From Anodontia alba (lineage: Eukaryota > Mollusca > Bivalvia > Lucinida > Lucinidae), in contig OZ024823.1 in NCBI GenBank assembly GCA_964016985.1, forward strand, positions 25,260,095 to 25,324,094: a stretch of DNA of 64,000 nucleotides, given 5' to 3'. Position numbers and translations under genes: made by a program. This document shows, piece by piece, positions 24,601 through 36,600 of the stretch. The notes under the pieces are model-generated. The model searched no databases, was not told where the DNA came from, and saw nothing but the letters and a program-made list of their open reading frames with translations. Position 1 is the stretch's first letter. Each line of letters begins with the position of its first letter.

Positions 24601-27600
24601 GAACCTTTAAAACCTTTAAAAAATTTTAATATTGTTGAAATCCATTAAAACTTTTAATTTGGCTGAAAAAAACCTATAAAAACCTTTATTTTGATGAGAA
24701 AACCTTTATATTTGGCAATTTGTAAAAGTAAGAGAAGGATGGAGTAAATATGTAGCATTTGGTAACAACAAATTATAGTTCTGTTTCTTAGATTCATATG
24801 TTTCTGAACAGAAATGCAAGTTAATATTGTCATTACCATTTAAAGATGAAAATTACAGATTTTCTCTGCAATATTTCTCCCTATTTTGCTTGAGAGTCAA
24901 TAGTGCGGAGTTCTTTTGCTTGGGATCTGCCAAGAAATTTAACCATTAAATGCTCTTTAATTGTACAGAATTTATCATGAAACACCTTTATTTGGCCGAA
25001 AATAGCCTTTATAAAAAAACCTTTATTTTTAAGAGAGACTGCTAGGGGGCCTGGATTTAAGCTTGTGAAAATAAAACTTAGAAAACTTTTGTACTTGCAG
25101 TCTGGTATGAGTTTTGGTCTGTCTCGAACATCTCTACTGAGCCAGTCTATGTCAGACTTGTATAAATCATCAGAGAATCTCTCAGCCACTGGAGGGTAAG
25201 AATTCAAGTACTCATTTACAAACTTTATATGGCAAAAATAGTTCTGTATATGAAGATTGTTCTCTAACAAATATACAATGAAGCCACAAGCTAACAAGCC
25301 ACCTGCACTAACTAGTTCTACTATGATAAATGTCTTAAAATAATTTTGTACACCAAAGTGTCTGACAAAATGATATATGCAGACAGTGCAGATCCAGATC
25401 AGACTGCTCCTTGAGGAGCAGTCTGATCAGGTTCTACACTGTTTGCCACTTCACTGGGTATTTTAGGAAACATCTGCTAAAGAGCAAAAATTGGGCCAAA
25501 AAAAGAATGTAATAAAGGGATTTCCATATTTAACTTCAATTTCCTAACTTAATAAGTTCACTGTAATGGTACTGCTGATTGGATGGATGTCTCGTAGTAA
25601 TATGTAACCATATAAAATACAAACATACCTATATTAATTGATTAAACCATGAGCCTACTAAAGGTTTTAATATTTAAGTCAACAACCTTGGTCTTAGGGC
25701 CCAACTGATTAAACCACATCATGCTGAAATTTGACCTACAGATGTTATTCCATGTATGTCTAGAAGTCAGCTCGCTATATGCATCTGAATTACAAGTGCA
25801 TGTTTGCAAGATATTTCTTAAACAAATGGGCTGATTCTTACAATTCTTACCAAGCCTACATTAGTATAGCATTCAGACAAGCATAAGAATTGATTAGATT
25901 TTGATTACTTTGACCTAATTTTGAAGGTCATCATTGGTGTAAGGACATCCTTCTTCTTTCTTTCAATCTAAAAATATTTCTAGTTTTGTTTTATTTTTAG
26001 ATGGGAATTGGATCAATCACATAGAGAAGAACAAGAGAAGATAGAAGAATTAAAGTAAATACTGTTATTAACTATTTTGTGAGGCTTTGACATTTGTCAA
26101 TGTTGCTCAAATAAATTTATAACTCCAAGCTTTAAGGGAAAAGTATGCTTTAAATTGTGGTATCTCTTTCCAAGTTATTTTTTCAGCTTAATATGAAAAA
26201 GAGGTCTCTCCAAAAAGAAAAAAAAGTGCTCTCCTTAAATATTTTCATTCTCTTGTCATTGTGTGTGTGTGTGTGTGTCAAATTTGAATTTTGGCAAAAG
26301 TCAGACTTTATGTATGTATCCATGCAGTGTGGGAAGTTTTGCACAAACCAGACTGAATTCATCTCTTGTTAACAAAATTCTGAAGTTTTATATTGCATGT
26401 ATATCAGATGCTGTTGTAACTGGCACTTTAACCCGTTTTAGTCTGGAGCCCCCCAAAAGGGTAATTGACAAATAGTGCACACCCAGATTGGCTGCTGCAG
26501 AATATGGCATTTTATCAGGGTCTACTGTTTGCATTTTTGTCGCACCTGCTTTAGCATGGGCAACTTAGGCGTGCAAGTTTCCGTCCATCCGTACGTCTTT
26601 CCGTCAACATTTACCCTGGATGTCTTGTGAGCACAACTCCTCTTACAGTTTTGTACCGATCATTTTGAAACTTTGCATGTGTTTTCTTTATGGTATGAAG
26701 ATGTGAATATGGTTTGGATATAATTGTTAGAACATTTTTTGTCACTTTTTCCACATTGTGAACTTAGTCATTTTTCACCTCAATATATAGACAGTGGGTG
26801 CCTCTTGTGAGCGCAACCTCTTACAGTTTTATACCGATTGTTTTGAAACTTTGCATGTGTTTTCTTCATGGTATGAGAATATGCATGTGGTTTGGATATA
26901 ATTGTTAGAACATTTTTTGTCACTTTTTCCACATTATGAACTTAGTCATTTATCACCCTCAATACGAGGGATGTTTGAAATGAATTGCTTATTGTCCTCT
27001 AGCTTGATATCCACGTGGGGCACGATAAAAACCAATACATACCTGTATAGGGTTATTCAATATCTACACAATGGTGTATAAATGTACATGTTAGACTAAG
27101 TGTAAGACATAAAATTTGCCATTTGAATACACGCAGTTATTGAGCACTGCAGTAAAAATGGTTGGTAGAAGCTTTGACAAAAAAGATGAAATACGAGCTT
27201 ACATCAAAGCTCGCTCAAAACTTGGTTGTTCTTTGAAGAAGCTGATGACTGAAATTACTACTGCTTTTGGACCTTCTTGTGTGTCTTCTGACGCAGTTCG
27301 GCGGTGGAAAAAGAAATTTGAGTCTGGTGTAGAGTCCATCAAAAATGCACCGAAATCAGGTAGGCCAAAATCTGCATCTCCTAAAGAAATCGTTTCCAAA
27401 ATAAAGGAAATCATTGAAGGAGATGCCAGATTTACAGTTCGTGATATTGCACGAAAGGTAGGCATATCACTTTCAACGGTTCACCTTATTTTGAAGAAGC
27501 GTTTGAAAGTCAGAAAGATTTCTGCTAGATGGGTGCCACATCTGTTGACTGATGAGCAAAAGAGGCAACGGGTTAAAGTGGCCAAAAAGCTGCTTCAGAT

Positions 27601-30600
27601 GATTCCAAAATATGACAAAAAGCAGTTTGCCAATGTCGTCACAGGTGATGAACCCTGGGTCCATTATTTTGAGCCCGTCAGAAAGGTTAGCAATAAGGTC
27701 TGGGCCACTAAACACAGCAAATGCCCAATAATTGCCAAACGTTCTTTGAGTACAAAGAAGGTTTTGTATGCAATCTTCTTCGCTGGTGAAGGAGTCGCAA
27801 TAAAAGTGCCAGTGAAAAAGGGCAAAAGCATCACTAAAAAGTACTACAAAGACGTAGTACTGAAGAAACTGAAAAAGTATTATCAGAAATGACGCCCTGC
27901 CACTGGTTTTAAACATGTCCGTCTTCTACATGACAATGCACCAGCTCATACCTCCGCAATAGTTACGGCGTTTTTGAAGAAAGAAAAAGTAACTGTTTTG
28001 CCTCACCCCCCCGTATTCCCCAGACCTTGCCCCATGTGATTTCTTTTTGTTTCCGAAATTGCAAGCATTCCTTGCTGGGCGGAAATACCAGTCCCGACAG
28101 GCACTTGGATCTGCCATTCATCAGTACCTTATTACTGTGCCCAAATCAGCGTACCGTGACGCCTTCAAGAAGTGGATACATCGGCTGAAACTTTGCATTT
28201 CTAGCCACGGGGAGTACTTTGAGGGCATGAAATGAGTACTTTGGGGCTAACTTGAAATTTGAAGTCTCCAAATAGAAATAAGCAATTCATTTCGACATCC
28301 CTCGTATATAGACAATGGGTATCTCTTGTGGGTGCATCTCCTCTTACAGTTTTGTACCGATCATTTTAAAACTTTAAATGTTTTCTTTTTCATGGTATGA
28401 GGATGTGCATGTGGTTTGGATATAATTGTTAGATCATTTTTGTCACTTTCTCCACATTGTGAACTTAGTCATTTTTTACCCAAACTTAGTCATTTTTTTA
28501 CCCTCTATATATAAACAGCTGGTACCTCTTGTGAGCGCAACTCCTCTTACAGTTTTTGCACCGATTATTATGAAACTTTGCATGCGTTTTACTTCATGGT
28601 ATGAGGATGTGCATGTGGTTTGGATATAATTGTTAATCATTTTTTGTCACTTTTTCCACATTGTGAACTTTTCACCCTTTATATATAAACAGTTGATACC
28701 TCTTGTGAGAGCAACTCCTCTTACAGTTTTGTACCGATTATTATGAAAATTTGCATGTGTTTTCTTCATGGTATGAGCATGTGCATGTGGTTCGGATGTA
28801 ATTGTTAGATTATTTTTTTGCTTTTTTTCCACATTGTGAACTTAGTCATTTTTCACCCTCAATATATAGACAGAAGGTATCTCATGAGCACAGTTCCCCA
28901 TACAATTTTATACTACTTTTTGAAACTTTGCACATGTTTTCTCCATAGTCTGAAGATGTGCGTGTGCTTTTCATATAATCCTTGCCTTTTTTCATACGCC
29001 CATTTGAAAAACGGGACGTATTATGTTATGGGGTATGGCGTCCGTCCGTAAACTTTTTTGTTTCCGGCTAACTCCTCCTACAGTTTACATCCGATCAAGC
29101 TGAAACTTGGTATATAGTTAGACCATGATGTTGCGCAGTGCATATTGTTTCGGGGTTATAGTCCACCAAATGTTTGCAGAGTTATGCCCCTTAGAAAATT
29201 TCTGTAAACTTTTCATTTCCGGTTAACTCCTCCTACATTTTACATCCGATCAAACTGAAACTTCATATATAGTTAGACCATGATGTGGAGCAGCGCATAT
29301 AATTTCGAGGTTACAATCCACCAAATACTAGCAGAGTTATGCCCCTTTGAAAATTTCAATAGACTTTTCGTTTCCGGCTAACTCCTCCTACAGTTTACAT
29401 CCAATCAAGCTGAAACTTGGTATATAGTTAGACCATGATGTGGCGCAGTGCATATTGTTTAGGGGTTACAGTCCACCAAATGTTTGCAGAGTTATGCCCC
29501 TTAGAATATTTCTGTAAACTTTTCATTTCTGGTTAACTCCTCCTACATTTTACATCCGATCAAGCTGAAACTTCATGTATAGTTAGACCATGATGTGGAG
29601 CAGCGCATATTGTTTCGAGGTTACGGTCCACCAAATATTAGCAGAGTTATGCCTCTTTGAAAATTTCAGTAGACTTTTCGTTTCCGGCTAACTCCTCCTA
29701 CAGTTTACATCCGATCAAGCTGAAACTTCATGTATAGTTAGACCATGATGTGGAGCAGCGCATATTGTTTCGAGGTTACAGTCCACCAAATATTAGCAGA
29801 GTTATACTTCTTTGAAAATTTCTATTAATTTTTAGTTTATGGCTAAATCCTCCTACAGTTTACATCCAATCAAGCTGAAACTTCATGTACAGTTAGACCA
29901 TGATGTGGAGCAGCGTGTTTTGTTTCGAGGTTACAGTCCACCAAATATTAGCAGAGTTAAACCCCTTCGAAAATGTCTATTAATTTTTTGTTTCCGGCTA
30001 AATCCTCCTACAGTTTACATCCGATCAAGCTGAAACTTCATGTACAGTTAGACCATGATGTGGAGCAGTGCATATTGTTTTGAGGTTACAGTCCACCAAA
30101 TATTAGCAGTTAAACCCCTTCGAAAATGTCAATTAATTTTTTGTTTCCGGCTAAATCCTCCTACAGTTTACATCCGATCAAGCTGAAACTTGATTTGTAG
30201 TTAGACCATGATGTGGAGCAGCGCATATTGTTTCAAGGTTACAGTCCACCAAATATTAGCAGAGTTAAACCCCTTTGAAAATTTCTATTAATTTTTTGTT
30301 TCCGGCTAAATCCTCCTACAGTTTACATCCGATCAAGCTGAAACTTCATAAATACTTACATGATGATGTGGAGCAGCACATATTATTTTTAGGTTACAGT
30401 ACACCAAATATTTGCAGATTTATGCCCCTTTGAAAGTTTTTGTAAACTTTTCACAGCATATTGTTAAGAGGTAATAGTGTGACAAAGGCTCATATGAGCT
30501 TATAATATAGCCATGCTTCTGTGGTGTGTCCTCCATCAGAAAGCACTTCTCCCTAGAAGCAGCAAACTTCTCCCTTAATTTCTTGGCCAGCTTGGACCCT

Positions 30601-33600
30601 TAGCTTACAGTTCACCAAATATCAGCAGAGATTATGGCCCAATGATTTTTTTTTTTTAATTTTTTTTTTTGTAATTCCACTTACAGTTTATATCCAGAGC
30701 ACTGAATTATACAGGAGCCAGTTAATGTGCTGCATCTTATTACTTGCCACGGGCGTATAATGCCCCGCTTGTTTGTCACTTTTTTTGTATTTTTTTAACT
30801 TTGTCATTTACTGACCTCGGACGTATAGACAATGGGTACCTTGTGATTGCAACTTCTCATACAATTTTAAACTGGTCATTTTGAAACTTTGCACATGTTT
30901 TCTCCCAGGTTTGCAGAAGTACACATGGTTTGGATATGATTTTTAAATTTATTTTTGTCACTTTTTCCACATTAACTTTGTCATTTTCTTAACCTCAGAT
31001 TTTATGAAAGTGTACAGACTGTGGGTACTTTTTGAGCCCTTTCCACATTGTGAACTGAGTCTTTTTTCACCCTCAATATATAGACCATGGGTACCTCATG
31101 AGCACAACTTCTCATACAATTTTGAAACTTTGCACATGTTTTCTCCATAGTCTGAACATGTGCATCTGATTTTCATGTAATCCTTGTCTTAATTTTTGTC
31201 ACTTTTCCTACTGAGCACTATTTAATAACCACATTCTGATTGTGGCTCCTGTGACTTTTGCCCCAGCAGGTGCGACGCTGCCTTCCGCGGAATTCTGGTT
31301 TATAAAACATAGTAATAATATAAACTAACCATACATTCTTCTGTTGGAAATAGGTCTTGTCCAAAGAGTTGTGGTAGAAGAGACCACTGAACTTAAATGG
31401 TTTAATAGTTAAAACTAACAAAGATTTCTTAGACAGACATACACAATATAGGACAAGTCCTGATTAGGCTTATATGGAAGTTTATTACTTTGACAGTTGC
31501 CCTCTTTCCAGTAATAGAAGTAATTTGTTTCCTAGGCAACAGATCAAGGTGATGGAGCACAAGTATCATGAAGCAGAGGAGGAGAGAATCAACCGGCAGG
31601 TTGCCATGGAGATGGAATTAGAGAAAAAGCAAATTGACTTGGATCAAGCTTGTAAGGATCTCCAGAAAATACAGAAGGAAATTGTCAAGGTAGATTCAGT
31701 CAATTATTTACTTGTTTCTAGTACATAAACCTTAAAGAGTGGGCCTCTGTGGCTCAAATGGATGGGCATCAGACTGGTGATCAGGAGGTCATGGGTTCGA
31801 TCTCTGCCAGGTCCGCAAGTACTTTCGTGGAGATTGATCGAGAAATATTTTCTGTGGTCATTCTCTCCCTTCCACTGATTAAAGAAGGGTAGTTGTCAGT
31901 TTCTGGCAAAAGAGTGTGCACAAGTACTGGTTAACCACTTAGAGGACTAAACCTGCCCAGGAAAAAGGTGGTTAGGTAAACTGGCTGCGCTCTGCATGAC
32001 CTTAATGAGCTGACTGCATTTTAAAACCTCAACACAAACAAAATAATCCTTAAAGGGCCACTCATATATATATATATATATATATATTTATCACATGACC
32101 GTCAAGTTATTCAGTGAAATAACCCATGTCATAAAAATCATATAACCACACGTGTTATAACACCTGCAAGGCTTCCCATTGGTTAGCCTAATTACCCTCA
32201 TTAATATTCGTATTACACCGCTTATTGATAGCAACCAAGATGGTGTCTGCATTCGTCGATACAACTTTCACATTTGGAACAGATCCTGCCTTCAATTTTG
32301 AGATGATTTTGAGAAGAACGATAAATGTCAGACCGACGGAGAGGGGAAGACACAAAACAATGACACTGTGAATAACACGGCTACCAGAAATATTCATGGT
32401 GGTTAAAATTCGATGTTTTCTGGCAACATATTTGTAGGCACTCTCAACATCGATATCGTGAAGCCGTCAATGAAAAAAAAAAAAAAAAATCATCACCTTC
32501 TCAAAAAAAGCATTGGAGGATGACATGACTCAGACAGTCAATAAATGTGTCATATCAAAATCCAAACTACAGTTAACAGTCTTGAAATCTGTCGTTTACT
32601 TGAGTGCGTCAAACACCGCATAAAACTGTATTGATCAAGGTCAATGACCTTTAAATACATGTATGACAGCTGATTGTGGGGGATTTCCCTATTGATTCTC
32701 AGTGACGTATTGACTCGCTATGACGTTGTTCAGTGGAATGTTTAGTTTTGAATAGATTTATTCAAGTGAACTTTTTATTAGCTCAAATAAAAATTATCAT
32801 TATTTCCTTCAGTTTAACGAAGTAATAAATGGCATATTTATCTTGTTTCTAGTTATTTTAGGGGTAATCAAATAATATGCGAACTATATTTGTTGCGTAG
32901 TACTACTTAATCCTTGGTAGTGAGTTGTTCCGCTTAGCTATGGAAAGCCGTTATCTTTAAAATATATTTTTTGCATATTTTGTCATCGGAAGGGCCATGT
33001 GATAAACAGAATCTTACATTTGTGGTCATTTAATATGAAATTTATGAAACTCGTTGGGTAATTTCGGTAATTTGCTCGCTAAAGCTCGCAAAATACCAAA
33101 ATTACCCAAACTCGTTTCATAAATTTCATATTAAATGACCACTCATGTATGTCCTCTATATATATATTAGACAATAAGGCTTGATATGCCATATGAAATA
33201 TCAACCCTTACTATCTTGGAAATATATAAAAAAAATAAGAATGTGGTCTGCTACAATTTTGAATGATGTGTAATGGGTTGAAACATATTTTATTTATATA
33301 ACTGTTGCAAACACATAAACAAAGAAGACATTTGTACAAAAACAAATCAGTATACAGATGGCATTTAGAAGAGAGTCTTATGACATGTGAATCTGTATTC
33401 AGTGTAAAGAATTTCATTCCATAAGATCCTGCTGTTGTATATATGATATATGACCATCATATTACCTAAGGTTTAGGACACTTTGATGAATTTACCTGCA
33501 GATAAATCCAGCCTCACATATAAAGAAGCTGTCAGAGCTTGCAAATTGAATTACAAATCATAGATATAGTATAAATTGACAGAAACGATACGTTTGACAT

Positions 33601-36600
33601 TTTTCTTACTTTTCCAAGAAAATGGGGCTTGATTTGTCCTGTGGATCCTCTTCGTAGGTGATTCACCTGAAGTCTCAAGCCCAATTTTCTTTAAAAAAAA
33701 AAAAAAAAAAGAAAAAGAAACAGAAAAAATGAATTGTTGACAGATAAAATTAAAATTGTGGGCCTAAAAACAGAAAATGCATAAAATACTATTTTGAAAT
33801 TAAAACAACAGTCTCAGGAAGATACATCCTGGTTTTCCATTTACTTATAACCAGAAATAATTGTAATATTTCTAGATGTTCTCACATTTATATAAATATA
33901 AAAAAACAAAAAAAAAAAAAAAGCAAAAAAAAAAAAAAAAACAGAAAAATATTTCTCATAATGCTGTGCTTGTCAATTCTCATAATGCTAAAGCCAGGAG
34001 AGATTGGTTTCATTATACAGTCATCATTTGAATTTGTTAGTTTACTTGCTTGCTGCTTGCTGCTTGCTATATTTACTGTTTTATTTTGGTGGAAGATTTG
34101 CTTATTATTTTGCTTTGGTTTCTTTTCCATCAGGCTCATACAGATGACATTATGATCAAACTTCCTAAAGTAAGTATTGTTTTATTATTTTTAATTTCAT
34201 TTTTTTTTCTTCTTCTTTTTGATAACCTATTGCTCACAGTCAAAAAATAAATCCCCTAGGCAGGGTTTTCACTGACTCGCATTTTGTCAGCTTTTACCTG
34301 CAAAACCTTGTTGTGGACCCTCAAAATTTTGAGGCAAGGGTCTTGAGTGATGCATATATTGTCAAACCCAGATGAATTTTATTGATCTATGAATTTGTAT
34401 TTATATCTATTTATGGTTTAAGGTGCAAGAATTATCAATATTTTGGCAAAAGTTTACCCTTAAAGCACTAAGGAGTTTGTAACAGATGACATTCTAAAAT
34501 TTTTTATTTTATTTTGTCAGAGAAAATAATAAATAGTACTTCAAAGTGTTGTCCATTGTATTTGTGATAAGCGCTTTAATGGTTAACCTCTTTAGAACAA
34601 CAAACCCCTAAATCTTACCAAAGGACCCCTTAACTCTACATTTGGGAGTCCCTGGGACCCTCATTTTTAGACCGTGAGGGTAAACCCTGCTTATGATACC
34701 ACAGGTCCAGATAAAGGGAATATTCAGAAAGCAATTATTGTTACTTTTGCTGCCAAACATGTCATGTGGGTACTTATTGGATTCATCTTGGTGAGGCCTT
34801 TTGAGCGAGTGCCCACAAGATATGTTTGTTTGCAAATATAACATAAATGAGCCAGGGCACAGCATCTGCAAGATTACATGTACACCCAGCAAAAACCTAG
34901 ATTGCACATCCGTTAAAGCTGATCAGAGTCTTTGCTGCTGGAAAATGCTTTGGCTCTTTGGCTACCCACAGAGTGCTGAGCAAAGACTCTGTCCAGTAAA
35001 AGTGTGGTTAGGTAAACTGGCCGTGCTCAACATGACCCCAATGGGTTGACGGGTAGTAAAACTTCAACATAAACAAACAAACAAACAAGACAGTGGTAAT
35101 TTTGCACATGTATTATCAGACATTTTGTTGTGTTTTGAAGTTATTTAGAGATTATTACGTATAATACAATGAACAATTGGTTAAATGTAAGGAATTCTTT
35201 TAGTTTGGAAAAAAGAAACATAAATATTCCACAATCTCTTTATAACACTATTGTTGGGGTCCATAACATAAACTGTGTTAGTTAAACAACTGTGTTATAT
35301 CCAAACAAAAATGTATAGATTATATTTATGGTCATTTTTCAATATAATCTATGCATTTTTGGGATCCATGTTTGAACCGTGTTATAGCCAAAATCGTGTT
35401 ATAATGAACCGTGTTATAAAGAGGTTGAAGTGTATATGAATTAAACAATATATGATGTACCAATATAACAACCAAAACATCTGCTGAAATCATATTTAAT
35501 TGTTATCACTGTCTGGGCAAATTCAGCAGATGAAAACCTATTAATATTTTTTCTGAAAAAAAAAAAAAATTTTAAAAGGTTGTTTGCTGAAATTTATACT
35601 CAGCATGTGAAGTGTTAACCTTTGTCTGCTGAACCTGGATATGCCCTGTCCTTGCAAACAGTGTAAATTCAGATCAGTTGGCTTCTGAAGAAGCCAACTG
35701 CTTCTGAAGAAGCCAACTGATCTGAATCTGCACTGTTTGTCATTCAGTATGTGAATTTATATGAACAGCCTGGATCAAGTGATCTGAATGGCTAAAAATT
35801 GGAAGTGGGCATGGCATCTAAATTTATTCAGCATGACAAGGGTTAATGTGCTCTTGTTTTTGTTCTGTTTTAGGGCGAAGAAATTGACAAGCTCATACAA
35901 AAACTTGTTGAAAAGGAAAACATGATCATTGAGACAGCAAGAGCAACCAGAGATTCTCTGAATCAGGTATTGAAGTACTCTTCATCTTTTATGACATAAA
36001 ACCAGTTCACAATGGTGTAATGGTGTAATGGACATAGTTTGATTGTTTGAATGGTTGAGCTGCTTTTATTTATTTATTTATTTATTTTTTTTTTTTTTTT
36101 GCTTTTTTTAGCAGCTGTTTATAAACTTATATCAGCTTGCACAGGTAATTAGAGGACTAAGCTTTCCCTGGAAAAAATGTGGTTAGGTAAACTTGACATG
36201 ACCCTAATGAGTTGACTAGGCCGTAAAACCTCAATACAAACAAGATCTTAATTTGTTGCTCATATGTTAGGTCATAAAACCATGTTAATAGCTCTAGATA
36301 AGAGGGGAAGCATCTGAGTGGCTGAGTGGTTAGTGCTCCTGATGTCAGATCATGAGATCCTTGGTTTAAATCCTGCTAGAGACTGAATTCAGTTCATGAC
36401 TGTATGGCACTTCATTGTAAAGAGGCTTTCATTATCATCCTTCCATCATCTGGATGTGACTTAAATAATGTTGAAAGGGATGTAAGACACCAAACTGTCA
36501 TCATCATCATTATCTCTGGTTAAATGTAAGGAATCGTTTTAGTTTGGAAAGTATGAGGAAGTATGAAAACATAAGATCAGAGGAAGTATGAAAACATATA

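Larger units (their letters stand above)
26539..31276. mobile_element. 4.7-kb tandem-array element with 12-bp inverted ends, nested host of others
   Basis: The ends are the perfect inverted repeat GTCGCACCTGCT / AGCAGGTGCGAC. Inside are about eight 170-200 bp units with the phrases 'cttgtgagcgcaact', 'cttacagttttgtaccg', 'gaaactttgcatgtg' and 'cactttttccacattg', after a leader with 'tccgtccatccgtacg'. The mariner (26965-28304) and a second array element (28992-30771) are inserted in it. It codes for nothing recognisable, so it is probably non-autonomous. Confidence 0.8.
26428..31405. repeat. Family-C TTAA MITE split by the 4.7-kb array element
   Basis: The left half 26428-26538 starts TTAACCCGTTTTAG and holds the hairpin foot. 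The right half 31277-31405 carries 'aaagagttgtggtagaag' and ends ggTTTAA. Together they are about 240 bp and line up with the unbroken copies at 8518-8740 and 11220-11456. Confidence 0.8.

Noticed and set aside
28992..30771. CRISPR array
   Set aside because: Units are directly joined 155-bp repeats without short spacers, in an intron of an animal gene.
32188..32397. Minus-strand 69-codon frame as a gene
   Set aside because: Hydrophobic segment but no homology, no splice partner, and inside a probable mobile element.
34261..34689. Definite hAT element with CAGGG ends
   Set aside because: The flanks cccctagg and cttatgat do not match, so there is no target duplication; kept only as a weak repeat.
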